DNA from: Bacillus sp. AFS088145
GTDB taxonomy: Bacteria > Bacillota > Bacilli > Bacillales > Bacillaceae_G
DNA: 49,644 nt
Assembly (NCBI RefSeq): GCF_002564465.1
Contig: NZ_NUUX01000034.1
Location: 1 to 49,644, forward strand
Reading direction: 5' to 3'
This document shows, in pieces, positions 17,044-25,516 of the stretch. A program made the translations under genes and the position numbers. The stretch's first letter is position 1; the number at the start of each line of letters is the position of its first letter. The notes beneath the pieces are model-generated. The model saw only the letters and a program-made list of their open reading frames with translations, was not told where the DNA came from and did no database searches.

Positions 17044-17790
17044 TTATGCATTAATATAACCAAGCTGATTTGAGACTGTTTTAGCAGTTTTCACAACATC
17101 CTGAATCATTCGACCAATGTCTTGGCTCATCATATACGAAACAGGTCCAACCATATTTAATGCTGCAAAAGTTTGACCAGTATATGTTTGAATTGGCGCT
17201 GCAATTCCGAATAATCCTAGATCATTTTCATTGTTGCTAATGCTATAGCCATTCTCTTTAATCGCAGTCATTTCTTTTTTTAATGCATCAATAGTCGTAA
17301 TTGTATTTGTTGTATAAGCTTTAAAGCCTTTTTCAATCGTTGTTTTTAGGTATGCTGGATTATATGATAGTAGAATTTTACCAGTACTCGTACAATATGC
17401 AGGCCGTTTAGCTCCTATAAATGTTGGGACAGGTATCGAATGTTTAGAGGAAACTTTTAAGACAAATCTTACGTCCCCTTTATCAAACATTCCGATATGA
17501 ACGGTACTATCATAATTTTTCAGTAGATTTTCTAATAATGGAATGGCTTCACTATATATGTCTTGTTGATACATAACGTGATTACTCCATTCAAGCAGCT
17601 TCCAACCAAGTCGATACTTTTTCTTACTATCCTGAATTAAAATCCCTTCAGCACAAAGAGTTCGAACTAAATGATGGACCGAGCTTGCATTCATATTTAA
17701 CTTTTCAGCTATTTCTAAATTTCCTAGGACTGGTTCTTCTTCTGTAAAGCAATCTAATATTCTAGAAATCTTTTGAACTGAAGAGATCAT
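17044..17790 (-). CDS. IclR family transcriptional regulator
   Basis: Regulator of 248 residues. The N-terminal winged helix covers about residues 1-65 (NLEIAEKLNMNASSVHHLVR). The ligand domain has the family signature GAKRPAYCTSTGKILLSY near 128-145 and a C-terminal FGIAAPIQTY region. GAGGAGGGG precedes the ATG. It lies inside the catabolic operon between the monooxygenase and dioxygenase genes, so it likely controls the operon in response to an aromatic ligand such as anthranilate or 3-hydroxyanthranilate. Confidence 0.88.
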   Translation of the reverse strand: MISSVQKISRILDCFTEEEPVLGNLEIAEKLNMNASSVHHLVRTLCAEGILIQDSKKKYRLGWKLLEWSNHVMYQQDIYSEAIPLLENLLKNYDSTVHIGMFDKGDVRFVLKVSSKHSIPVPTFIGAKRPAYCTSTGKILLSYNPAYLKTTIEKGFKAYTTNTITTIDALKKEMTAIKENGYSISNNENDLGLFGIAAPIQTYTGQTFAALNMVGPVSYMMSQDIGRMIQDVVKTAKTVSNQLGYINA

Positions 17791-17849
17791 TAGATCCCCT
17801 CCTCTTTGATGCTAAAAAATCTCATAAAATCCCTGCTTTCTAAAATTAA

Positions 17850-19349
17850 TCAGTTAACTTTAGAATTCGCTAGATTAGTCGATACTCCTTTTAAGTTTTT
17901 TGCTCCGTTTAATGCATCGTCCACCATACTAAACGTTTTCTTACGTTTCATTTGGTTATAGTAAATGGCTCTTTTTCGAATTGGGTCACCCGTATAATAT
18001 CTTTCATATTGAAGTGCTCTTTGTCCAAAAGCTTCTCCACATAAATCCCATGCAAGTTTGAATAATTGAACTCGGTCTAAAGAGGATACACCTTCACGTC
18101 CAACATAGTATTTATCCATAGCATCTCTTAGCTCAGGATGTTCAAAGTCTGCTTCTGTTGGTGACATTAATAAGCCACCTGCACCAATTGTTTGAATCAC
18201 TTCAATTGCTCTTGGGTACATAGTTGGAAGCAAGCCACGAATCGTCTCAAGTGGTTCCCATGCCGGTCTTACTTCGCCTGAAGGTAATGTCTCATACTCT
18301 ATTTCGGAAACTCGAAGTAAAGCACGAATTGTTTCAACTGATTGTAGTAATTCACCTAAGTCATTTTGGACATTTAAATAAACATCTACTCCAATTGAAT
18401 CAGCTAACCTGCATGCTACCTCTACTGCAAAAGCTAATTTTACGTAGCCTCTTACGCCAGACTGGTGAGCAGGCTGTTGTGCAATACCTGTTTTTGGATA
18501 TAGATTATTTGCAGCTTCAACATTATTATGAATAAACACACGATTCCAAGGAATTACTACATCCTCAAATACAAGGACAGCATCCATCTCTTCGAATCTA
18601 GATGCTAATGGATGATCAAAAAATGATCTTTTACCATCTTGCATTTGCTCTCTACATAAAATCTTTAATCCCGGCGTGTCAATCGGAAGTGCAAATGCTA
18701 AAGCATATCGCTCATCACCTTCGTGGAATCCAGGGAATGAATAAATAATGACTTCATCTGTAATTGGTGCTAATGTTGCAAGCATTTTAGCCCCTCTAAC
18801 GACTAATCCATCAACCGTTTCTTCAACAGCACCTAAATGAGTAAATAAATCTTTTTGTTCATAAGATGGCTTGCTACGATCATTTTGTGGGTTAATAATT
18901 GCGTGCGTTAAGAAGATGTCGTTATCACGAACAAATTTGAAATAATTTTGGACATTTTTTGACCACTCTGGATTATATTTATCTAAAAACCATGAATTAC
19001 TTGCCATTGAAGTTAAAACAATGTTCAAGAAATCTGGTGTTCTTCCCATTAAACCAAATGTTGATTTTGCATATGCTTCGAACAAATCTCCACGCTTTTT
19101 AATATCTTCAGATGACTTAGGCACTAAAAATGCATTAGAAATTCGCTCACCAGTTTCATCACAAATATGTGTGATTTTGTCTTGATAAGCTGGATCGAAC
19201 TGCATATCATATAATTTTGCAATCTCTAGAATCGGTTGTTTGAAAACTGGATGGTTTACGATATCTTCTACTTTTTCTCCACCTAGCCATACTTCTGGCT
19301 TCCTAGATCTTAGTCCATCAATATATTGCGCTCCTGTACGAATACCCAT
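17850..19349 (-). CDS. HpaB-type flavin-dependent monooxygenase, probable anthranilate 3-monooxygenase
   Basis: Oxygenase component of a two-component FADH2-dependent hydroxylase, 499 residues. It has the 4-hydroxyphenylacetate 3-hydroxylase family layout: [20 protein letters not shown] at the N-terminus, [45 protein letters not shown] and [13 protein letters not shown]. The 3-hydroxyanthranilate pathway downstream suggests it hydroxylates anthranilate at C3, as described for Geobacillus thermodenitrificans (EC 1.14.14.8). This substrate call is inference; a 4-hydroxyphenylacetate hydroxylase is possible from family alone. No flavin reductase gene is nearby. First gene of the operon; GGAGG lies 9 bases before the ATG. 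Confidence 0.8.
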   Translation of the reverse strand: MGIRTGAQYIDGLRSRKPEVWLGGEKVEDIVNHPVFKQPILEIAKLYDMQFDPAYQDKITHICDETGERISNAFLVPKSSEDIKKRGDLFEAYAKSTFGLMGRTPDFLNIVLTSMASNSWFLDKYNPEWSKNVQNYFKFVRDNDIFLTHAIINPQNDRSKPSYEQKDLFTHLGAVEETVDGLVVRGAKMLATLAPITDEVIIYSFPGFHEGDERYALAFALPIDTPGLKILCREQMQDGKRSFFDHPLASRFEEMDAVLVFEDVVIPWNRVFIHNNVEAANNLYPKTGIAQQPAHQSGVRGYVKLAFAVEVACRLADSIGVDVYLNVQNDLGELLQSVETIRALLRVSEIEYETLPSGEVRPAWEPLETIRGLLPTMYPRAIEVIQTIGAGGLLMSPTEADFEHPELRDAMDKYYVGREGVSSLDRVQLFKLAWDLCGEAFGQRALQYERYYTGDPIRKRAIYYNQMKRKKTFSMVDDALNGAKNLKGVSTNLANSKVN

Positions 19350-19418
19350 TTAATAATTCCTCCACTCCGATATGTAATTTTTTTAACATTAGTTTTTTAA
19401 ATCGAATTCGGAAAATTT

Positions 19419-19432
19419 TTAAAGCGCTTTCA
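19419..19432 (-). promoter_or_regulatory. cre site (CcpA operator)
   Basis: Minus-strand TGAAAGCGCTTTAA matches the cre consensus TGWAANCGNTNWCA at all but one position. It lies 70-83 bp upstream of the monooxygenase start and downstream of the proposed -10, a road-block position. It implies carbon catabolite repression of the anthranilate operon. Confidence 0.75.
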
Positions 19433-19498
19433 AAAAGAATAATTTCACGATCTTAAATTATTTACACCACCTACTACTTTTTTGTTTAACTTAATTCC

Positions 19499-19527
19499 AC
19501 TATAAAAAATTATAAAATTTTGAACAA
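19499..19527 (-). promoter_or_regulatory. Candidate sigma-A promoter of the catabolic operon
   Basis: Minus-strand TTGTTC and TATAGT separated by 17 bases. The -35 is weak, as expected for an activated promoter. It is followed by the cre site and preceded by a 17-bp palindrome. It leaves a leader of about 140 bases before the monooxygenase start. Confidence 0.5.
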
Positions 19528-19534
19528 TCAAAAA

Positions 19535-19551
19535 ATTTCACAATGTGAAAT
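19535..19551 (-). promoter_or_regulatory. Palindrome, likely IclR-family operator
   Basis: ATTTCACA-A-TGTGAAAT, perfect 8-bp arms, directly upstream of the proposed -35. The spacing suits an activator or a dual regulator. The IclR protein encoded within the operon is the obvious candidate. Confidence 0.5.
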
Positions 19552-19595
19552 TCCTTATAAAAAAATGATTAAATTAATTTTTTACACGTGCAAAA

Positions 19596-19622
19596 AAATA
19601 AGACGCCATTAGCGTCTTATTT
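19596..19622 (-). terminator. Terminator of yqkE
   Basis: Arms AAATAAGACGC and GCGTCTTATTT with a 5-base loop and a T7 run on the minus strand. The yqkE stop codon lies in the upstream arm. Confidence 0.85.
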
Positions 19623-19871
19623 AAAGTCCTTCCAAGAGATATTACTCTCGTTTAATAACTCTTCGAATGATTTATTTTTCTCACGTAATCTCTTTTCTTC
19701 ACGAATACGTGCTTCTTCTTCTTCTTTTATCTTCGTTTCATTTTCTTGCAATTGTTTTTTTGTATTTTTTAATTTTTGAAGAATTTCTTCATTCATTAAT
19801 GATCCTAATGATATTTTTTCTTTCTGTTCGTACGCCGGTTTTACAGGCTGCTGTGGTTTTCTTTTTTTCAT
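19617..19871 (-). CDS. yqkE: YqkE family protein (DUF3886)
   Basis: Highly charged coiled-coil protein of 84 residues: KLKNTKKQLQENETKIKEEE followed by ARIREEKRLREKNKSFEELL and ending SNISWKDFK. The REKNKSFEELL and WKDFK parts match B. subtilis YqkE as I recall it. Function unknown. AAGGTGAT precedes the ATG. In B. subtilis the gene sits between yqkD and yqkF; here it is about 13 kb from yqkF. Confidence 0.78.
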   Translation of the reverse strand: MKKRKPQQPVKPAYEQKEKISLGSLMNEEILQKLKNTKKQLQENETKIKEEEEARIREEKRLREKNKSFEELLNESNISWKDFK

Positions 19872-20010
19872 TTTATATCACCTTCCATTTCCATTATTTT
19901 ATCATTAATTTATAGTAGAAAGAGAAGTATTTCATCTTTGCTTATATTATAAAACTACTATTTCTCTTTTTTCAAATGCTAAAACTCATATTCTTTTGGT
20001 TCTTCATAAA

Positions 20011-20040
20011 AACAATAGGATGCCGCAGCATCCTATTGTT
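20011..20040 (-). terminator. Terminator of asnS
   Basis: Perfect 13-bp arms AACAATAGGATGC and GCATCCTATTGTT with a CGCA loop, 11 bp after the asnS stop. T-rich sequence follows on the minus strand. Confidence 0.8.
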
Positions 20041-20051
20041 CATATTTCTAT

Positions 20052-21443
20052 TTAAAAATCTGCATTTCCTGGTGTACGTGGGAATGGTATTACGTCACGG
20101 ATGTTTTTCATTCCTGTTAAATACATAACAAGTCGTTCAAATCCAATTCCATAACCAGAATGTTTTGTACCGCCGTATTTTCTAAGCTCCAAATACCACC
20201 AGTAGTCTTCTTCATTCATACCAAGTTCTTTGATTCGCTCTACAAGGACGTCTTCTCTTTCTTCACGTTGACTTCCTCCGATTAATTCGCCAATACCAGG
20301 AACTAATAAGTCTGTCGCAGCTACTGTCTTGCCATCCTCATTCGCTCTCATATAAAATGCTTTAATTTCTTTCGGATAGTCAGTTACGTATACAGGACGC
20401 TTGTAAATTTCCTCACTTAAGTAACGTTCATGTTCAGTTTGTAAATCTGTTCCCCATTCAACTGGGTAGTCAAACTTTTTACCAGAGTTCTGTAATAATT
20501 CAACAGCTTCAGTATAAGTAACTCTACCAAAGTCAGATTCTAATGCATTCTTTAATCTTTCAATGAGTGTTTTATCAATAAAACTATTAAAGAATTCCAT
20601 TTCTTCAGGTGCCTGTTCAAATACATAATTAATTACAAACTTAACCATGTCTTCACCAAGATCCATAATATCTGGTAGTTCTGCAAAAGCAACTTCCGGC
20701 TCAATCATCCAAAATTCTGCGGCATGTCGTGCAGTATTTGAATTTTCCGCTCTAAAAGTCGGACCGAATGTATACACATTACGGAAAGCAAGGGCATAAG
20801 CTTCACCATTTAATTGGCCACTTACAGTTAAGTTAGTTTCTTTACCGAAGAAATCCGCGCCGTCATCCACTTTTCCGCCTTCAGCTTTTGGAACTTGGTT
20901 CAGATCCATTGTAGTCACACGGAACATCTCTCCTGCGCCTTCTGTATCACTTCCAGTAATAATCGGTGTATGTACATATACATATCCTTTTTCTTGGAAG
21001 AATTTATGAATGGCATATGATGCAAGTGATCTTACTCTGAAAACCGCTGAATATGCATTCGTTCTTGGACGTAAATGTGCAATTGTTCTTAAATATTCAA
21101 GAGAATGTCTCTTTTTTTGTAATGGATAATCTGTATCAGATAATCCTTCAATCACAATTTTTGTCGCTTTAATTTCAAAAGGTTGTTTCATTTCCGGAGT
21201 TGGAATAAATTCACCTTCTATTAATACAGTAGAGCTAATCGGTAACTTCGTAATTTCTTTGAAATTATCAAGATTGTCCTCAAATACTATTTGCACACTC
21301 TTAAAGAATGTACCGTCGTTTAACTCCATAAAACCAATTGTTTTAGAATCACGCAGAGTACGAATCCATCCTGAAATTTGAACGGTTTTGTCTTTAAAAT
21401 TTTCTTGATTTCTGTATAAATCTTTTACTACAGTCTTTATCAT
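20052..21443 (-). CDS. asnS: Asparaginyl-tRNA synthetase
   Basis: Class IIb synthetase of 463 residues charging tRNA-Asn. The OB-fold anticodon domain covers about residues 15-105 ([24 protein letters not shown]). Class II motif 2 is [21 protein letters not shown], and motif 3 is [19 protein letters not shown] with the final [24 protein letters not shown] is typical of AsnRS. AAGGAGG precedes the ATG. It has its own T-box leader and terminator, so it is a single-gene unit. Confidence 0.97.
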   Translation of the reverse strand: MIKTVVKDLYRNQENFKDKTVQISGWIRTLRDSKTIGFMELNDGTFFKSVQIVFEDNLDNFKEITKLPISSTVLIEGEFIPTPEMKQPFEIKATKIVIEGLSDTDYPLQKKRHSLEYLRTIAHLRPRTNAYSAVFRVRSLASYAIHKFFQEKGYVYVHTPIITGSDTEGAGEMFRVTTMDLNQVPKAEGGKVDDGADFFGKETNLTVSGQLNGEAYALAFRNVYTFGPTFRAENSNTARHAAEFWMIEPEVAFAELPDIMDLGEDMVKFVINYVFEQAPEEMEFFNSFIDKTLIERLKNALESDFGRVTYTEAVELLQNSGKKFDYPVEWGTDLQTEHERYLSEEIYKRPVYVTDYPKEIKAFYMRANEDGKTVAATDLLVPGIGELIGGSQREEREDVLVERIKELGMNEEDYWWYLELRKYGGTKHSGYGIGFERLVMYLTGMKNIRDVIPFPRTPGNADF

Positions 21444-21472
21444 AATTAGCCTCCTTATGTTAATTTTCCAAT

Positions 21473-21710
21473 AAAAAAAGCCTTCTATCCCTATAAAAGG
21501 GACGAAAGACTAACTTCCGCGGTACCACCCAAATTGTCATAATATGACCAACTTTAAAGCTAACACTGCTTATCCCAGTTAATAACGTGCTGGTAACGTC
21601 TAAGCCTACTTAAGAGATCCCGTTCGGTTAGAACTCAAAGGTGTTCTTCATTCATGCTTCATCACTAGGCTTCCACCGTCCCTAGCTCGCTATCGAATAT
21701 AGCAAAAACT
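21473..21710 (-). promoter_or_regulatory. T-box riboswitch leader of asnS
   Basis: The minus strand contains the T-box GGGTGGTACCGCGG at about 21518-21531. It can pair with the tRNA acceptor end or form the antiterminator. It is followed by a terminator (CCCTTTTATAGGG with an outer AGTCTTTC/GAAGGCT stem) and T7 at 21473-21511. Stem I, with GCGAGCTAGGGACGGTGG, lies at about 21660-21700. A TTCTAACCGAAC segment can supply an AAC (Asn) specifier codon. Uncharged tRNA-Asn would allow read-through into asnS. Confidence 0.93.
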
Positions 21711-21922
21711 ACTTTCCTTTTCATCGATTTAAAATATGTAGTTTTTAAAGGAATTTTTCTTGTATAATTTATCATAAATCATAATCTCTTGTCTAGTTGT
21801 CCCCAAAAATATATTCATTGGAATCTCTGCTTTTAAACACTTTAACCTAATTGAATCTATTTAATACACAACATTTTCCACTTAGAGCCTTTACAAACCC
21901 ATTCTTAAAAAGTGCAAATTAA
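21711..21922. other. Intergenic region upstream of the asnS leader
   Basis: AT-rich sequence that should contain the asnS promoter on the minus strand. I see no hexamer pair good enough to name and no small gene. Confidence 0.5.
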
Positions 21923-21952
21923 AAAATGATCGACCAATTAGTCCATCATTTT
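21923..21952 (-). terminator. Terminator downstream of repeat copy 2
   Basis: AAAATGAT-C-GAC and GTC-C-ATCATTTT arms around CAATTA, followed by TTTTAATTT on the minus strand. It would end transcripts of the decayed gene at 22117 after they pass the repeat. Confidence 0.6.
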
Positions 21953-21984
21953 ACTGTGTAAACAAAGTCCTTAAAAACTGGTTA

Positions 21985-22114
21985 TCAGACTGATTGCAAG
22001 CGCTTGTATTTTGAGGCGCGAAGCCTGATTAGGAGCGGAGTTACCCTAAACGGTAATGAGCACCGCTCAGCAGGTCAAGCAACTAAGAAAGCGGGCGTTT
22101 TTGGGGCAGTCTGA
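21985..22114 (-). repeat. Dispersed structured repeat, copy 2
   Basis: Full-length but diverged copy, same orientation as copy 1, with TCAGACTG/CAGTCTGA ends and the AGGC/GCCT and CGGT/ACCG hairpins kept. It begins 2 bases after the stop codon of the decayed gene and ends about 30 bp before a terminator, so it lies in that gene's 3' untranslated region. Confidence 0.85.
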
Positions 22115-22116
22115 GA

Positions 22117-22508
22117 CTATAAACTACCTAAAATCATAAAATCTACAAGAACCCCACTAACGGGATTTTCTGAACCTAATACACTAATTCCTAGAACGGT
22201 TCCACCACTAATATTCGTTACATTAGCAGATACATATTTTCCAACAACATTCTTCTCTCGCATTTGCACTCTCGCTCTTGCAATTATATTAACGTTTGTA
22301 GAATAGACACCTTGCCACTGCATAGTCGATCGCTGTTAACAATGGATTACCAGTGGCTAACCCATTGTCTGTAAAATAAAGTGTTGCTACACCATTTGTA
22401 TCATGTAGCTTGTCCATACACAATTCGCTTTACTTTTTTAGGATGCGATTCTCCTGCTTTCAACACTTGAAAAGCTGTTGGCGATAGTGAAAAAAATTCA
22501 ACGCTCAT
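22117..22508 (-). pseudogene. Decayed gene of unknown family, two frameshifts
   Basis: The start MSVEFFSLSPTAFQVLKAGE has a good ribosome-binding site (AAGGGG). The frame stops after IVYGQAT near 22405. The next frame continues with DTNGVATLYFTDNGLATGNP, and from about 22323 a third frame runs MQWQGVYSTNVNIIARARVQ to SGVLVDFMILGSL. Removing one T at each junction restores a 129-residue beta-rich protein. I do not recognise the family; content suggests a surface or structural role, but this is a guess. Two independent shifts argue against a single sequencing error. Confidence 0.65.
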
Positions 22509-23072
22509 ATCAATTCCCCTTGTAATAATTTGATATCTATTACAAAAACAAAATTTGCTGATTTTTATATCTTTCAAAGAAACACAGTTAGTAAAAAGAA
22601 TGATTGTCCAAAGTATATTACTATTCTATGTTTAGTTTTTTTTGTTTGTTACTTTCTTTTCCCTTTTTACTTCCTCATGAACATCTCATGAGGAACCAAT
22701 ACTCCATCTTTTCCCTTTTTACTTCCTCATGAACACCTTATGAGGAACCAAAACTCTATCTTTTCCCTTTTTACTTCCTCATGAACACCTCATGAGGAAC
22801 CAATACTCCATCTTTTCCCTTTTTACTTCCTCATGAACGCCTCATGAGGAACCAAACTCCATCTTCTTCCCCTTTTACTTCCTCATGAACACCTTATGGG
22901 TAATCAAACTCCATTACTCATGAATCTTTTTATATCATAGTAGGATTATTTATGAACATTAAGCGACAATGTTCAATTTTCAAACTTGTCATTCTTGATT
23001 TAATTGTCAAAATCCCTTTATTAAATTTTCTTTTTCCTATGATACACTTTACTAAAAAGGAGGGTTTTATTT
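22509..23072. other. Non-coding region holding the 52-bp hairpin array
   Basis: 564 bp between the decayed gene and a zinc-ribbon gene. It holds the tandem array at 22656-22915 (listed separately) and an AT-rich stretch leading into the ribosome-binding site at 23059. I find no gene here. Confidence 0.7.
22656..22915. repeat. Five tandem 52-bp hairpin repeats
   Basis: Unit with the block CCCTTTTTAC followed by TTCCTCATGA, ACACC, TCATGAGGAA. The core recurs at 22671, 22723, 22775, 22827 and 22879, a period of exactly 52 bp. Each unit holds a 10-bp inverted repeat with a 5-base loop (ACATC, ACACC or ACGCC). Units 2 and 5 change one base to give a G-U pair in RNA read on the plus strand. The last unit is the most degraded. 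There are no unique spacers, so it is not CRISPR. Confidence 0.92.
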
Positions 23073-23318
23073 ATGGCTAGAGCAGAAGAATTGTTAAAGG
23101 ATAAATTTGTTTGTTCGAAATGTAAACATACACACGCTAAAACGAAAGAAGTATCAATGTCTGGTTCAGGTTTAAGTAAGCTACTTGATATTGATTATAA
23201 TCATTTTTTATTTGTTTCCTGTTTAAATTGTGGTTTTGTTGAGGTTTATAATCCTTCAATTTTAGAAGGTAAAACCCGTGGTGAGTTAACTACAATTCTT
23301 GATATTCTTTTTGGATAG
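23073..23318 (+). CDS. Zinc-ribbon protein (COG3478-like)
   Basis: Protein of 81 residues with two CxxC knuckles, FVCSKCKHTH (14-17) and SCLNCGFVEVY, the pattern of predicted nucleic-acid-binding zinc ribbons of the COG3478 group. Between them is SMSGSGLSKLLDIDYNHFLF. Function unknown. AAGGAGGG precedes the ATG. It ends 17 bp before yqkD, with which it is probably co-transcribed. Confidence 0.78.
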   Translation: MARAEELLKDKFVCSKCKHTHAKTKEVSMSGSGLSKLLDIDYNHFLFVSCLNCGFVEVYNPSILEGKTRGELTTILDILFG

Positions 23319-23335
23319 AGAGTGATGGTTCTATT

Positions 23336-24256
23336 ATGATGATTTGGCTTGTTGTAGCTGTTCTTTTTCTCATTTATTTTATTGGTGTTGGCTATTATTT
23401 TACGCAGCAAGTTTTGTTTATGAAAACAAATTCACTTGAGTTTATTTATCAGCGCGAGTTGGAAAATTTCCGATTTGATGAAGGATTGTATCGTACTGTT
23501 CAAAAACAGCCCTTTTCTATTCAATCTCGCTATGGGTATGAATTAAAGGGATACTTGTTTGAGGCCTTTGATACAAATAATTGGGTTATTATTACACATG
23601 GTGTAACGGTTAATAAGAATAACTCTATTAAATATGCTGAGCTATTTTTAAAGCTTGGTTTTAATGTACTTACTTATGATCATAGGCGACATGGGGAGTC
23701 AGGTGGACAAACAACTAGCTACGGATATTATGAGAAATATGACTTACAAACTGTGGTTCAATATTTAAAGGATTTAAAAGGTGAGATTGTTCTTGGCATT
23801 CATGGGGAGTCAATGGGAGCTTGCACAATGTTACAATATGCTGGTTTTGTTGAGGATTCTGCAGCCTTCTATATTTCAGACTGCGCGTTCTCTACATTTG
23901 AGGAACAGCTTACATATCGTTTGAAAATGGATTATAAACTTCCTAAATGGGCAATACTTCCAGTTTCTAGCATTTGGTTAAAGCTTCGGAATGGATTTTT
24001 CATTAAAGATATTTCTCCTTTACTGGCAACACATAATATTAAAAATCCCGTTTTATTTGTTCATAGTAAACCAGATCCTTATATTCCATTTACACATACA
24101 CTTAAATTATTTGAAGCGAAAAATCAAAATAAGAGAGAACTATTCATAGCTGAAAATGGTGCTCACGCTATGAGTTTAAATGAAAACAAAGATGATTACT
24201 ATTCAATTGTTTCATCTTTTTTAAATAATATTGGCGTTAACCATCATTCAATATAA
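23336..24256 (+). CDS. yqkD: Alpha/beta hydrolase, YqkD type
   Basis: Serine hydrolase of 306 residues with an N-terminal membrane anchor (about 3-25). VIITHGVTVNKNN gives the oxyanion region, LTYDHRRHGESGG and TTSYGYYEKYDL are family signatures, the nucleophile elbow is GIHGESMGA (Ser about 159), and VHSKPDPYIPF and NGAHAMS supply the catalytic Asp and His. It matches B. subtilis YqkD, a membrane-attached hydrolase of unknown substrate. It ends in a bidirectional terminator. Confidence 0.85.
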   Translation: MMIWLVVAVLFLIYFIGVGYYFTQQVLFMKTNSLEFIYQRELENFRFDEGLYRTVQKQPFSIQSRYGYELKGYLFEAFDTNNWVIITHGVTVNKNNSIKYAELFLKLGFNVLTYDHRRHGESGGQTTSYGYYEKYDLQTVVQYLKDLKGEIVLGIHGESMGACTMLQYAGFVEDSAAFYISDCAFSTFEEQLTYRLKMDYKLPKWAILPVSSIWLKLRNGFFIKDISPLLATHNIKNPVLFVHSKPDPYIPFTHTLKLFEAKNQNKRELFIAENGAHAMSLNENKDDYYSIVSSFLNNIGVNHHSI

Positions 24257-24290
24257 AAACTGAACAGAGCTATTTCTCTGTCCAGTTTTT
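24255..24290. terminator. Bidirectional terminator between yqkD and the alcohol dehydrogenase
   Basis: AAAAACTG-A-ACAGAG pairs with CTCTGT-C-CAGTTTTT, with T runs on both strands, between two convergent genes. Confidence 0.88.
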
Positions 24291-24294
24291 ATTC

Positions 24295-25458
24295 TTAAAG
24301 AGCTGCCTCTAAAATTTTCAATGCATCTTCTTGATCTAATTTTTTGAAGTAACCGAATGGACCGTATTTAACCGTTTTAGCAGCCATTTCAGGTAGTTGC
24401 TCTTTTGTAATACCGTACTCACTTAAACGACTTGGCGCACCTATCTGGTTCCAGAATGTACGTAAAGCTTTAATACCAGCTAATGCCCATTCTTCTTTTG
24501 ACATTGATTCTTGCCTGATATCAAATACTCTATCTGCAAATTGGCAGAAACGATCAACATTTTCGCTCATTACATATTCCATCCAATGAGGGAAAATAAT
24601 GGCTAATCCTCCGCCGTGTGGAATATCTGTTACTGCAGAAACTGCATGCTCAATATTATGTGTAGCCCAATCACCTTGGACACCCATACTTAAGATTCCA
24701 TTTAATGCCATCGTACCACTATATAATAGCGTTTCACGCGCTTCATAATCATCCAATTTCTCTACTGCGATTGGAGCAGTTTCAATAACTGTTTTTAAAA
24801 TCCCCTCACAGAAACGATCTTGAATTTTTGTATTCGTTCCATGGTGGAAATATGACTCAATAACATGTGACATTATATCCACTGATCCATAAACTGTTTG
24901 ATCACGAGGAACTGTAAACGTATTTTGAGGATCTAGAATTGAAAACGTTGGGTAACTAAATTTACTTCCCCAACCTAATTTTTCATTTGTTTCCCAATTT
25001 GTAATAACTGACCCAGCGTTCATTTCTGAACCCGTTGCTGCAAGCGTTAATACTGTTCCAAATTTTAATGCATCTGTTGGGAATGCTTTACGTGTAATAA
25101 CATCCCAAATCTCACCATCAAATTTCGCACCAACTGCAATAGCTTTTGTACAGTCGATTACTGAACCACCACCAACAGCTAAAACAAAGTCAATATTTTC
25201 GTCTTTACAAATTTGTATACCTTTATGAACTGTTGATAATTTCGGATTTGGTTCAACTCCGCTTAGTTCATAAACTGTTTTATCAGCTTCTTTAAGAATG
25301 CCTACTATTTGATCGTATAGGCCATTTCTCTTAATACTTCCACCACCGTATACAAGTAAAACATTCTTTCCAAAGCTAGCAGCCTTTTCTTTTAACTTTT
25401 GTACACTATCTTTACCAAATATTAATTCTGTTGGATTTGCAAATGTAAAAAAATTCAT
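24295..25458 (-). CDS. Iron-containing alcohol dehydrogenase (YugJ/BdhA type)
   Basis: NAD(P)H-dependent dehydrogenase of 387 residues, the usual length. [14 protein letters not shown] and [15 protein letters not shown] form the nucleotide site. The metal ligands appear in DIMSHVIE and in [20 protein letters not shown], which has the family's H-x3-H-like pattern. It resembles the butanol dehydrogenases YugJ/YugK of B. subtilis; the physiological substrate is not certain. GGAGGG precedes the ATG. Confidence 0.88.
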   Translation of the reverse strand: MNFFTFANPTELIFGKDSVQKLKEKAASFGKNVLLVYGGGSIKRNGLYDQIVGILKEADKTVYELSGVEPNPKLSTVHKGIQICKDENIDFVLAVGGGSVIDCTKAIAVGAKFDGEIWDVITRKAFPTDALKFGTVLTLAATGSEMNAGSVITNWETNEKLGWGSKFSYPTFSILDPQNTFTVPRDQTVYGSVDIMSHVIESYFHHGTNTKIQDRFCEGILKTVIETAPIAVEKLDDYEARETLLYSGTMALNGILSMGVQGDWATHNIEHAVSAVTDIPHGGGLAIIFPHWMEYVMSENVDRFCQFADRVFDIRQESMSKEEWALAGIKALRTFWNQIGAPSRLSEYGITKEQLPEMAAKTVKYGPFGYFKKLDQEDALKILEAAL

Positions 25459-25516
25459 ATGTATCCCTCCTATTGTTCACACTTAATTTTAACTTAAACA
25501 ATCGAAAGGATGCATC

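Noticed and set aside
16992-17063. Longer N-terminus for the 3-hydroxyanthranilate dioxygenase
   Set aside because: The internal ATG has a clear ribosome-binding site and places the iron ligands at His51, Glu57 and His95, the known numbering.
22117-22508. Programmed frameshifting to express the broken gene
   Set aside because: No slippery heptamer or stimulatory structure is visible at either junction; two separate shifts make decay more likely.
22656-22915. CRISPR array
   Set aside because: The units are near-identical along their full 52 bp, with no unique spacers and no cas genes.
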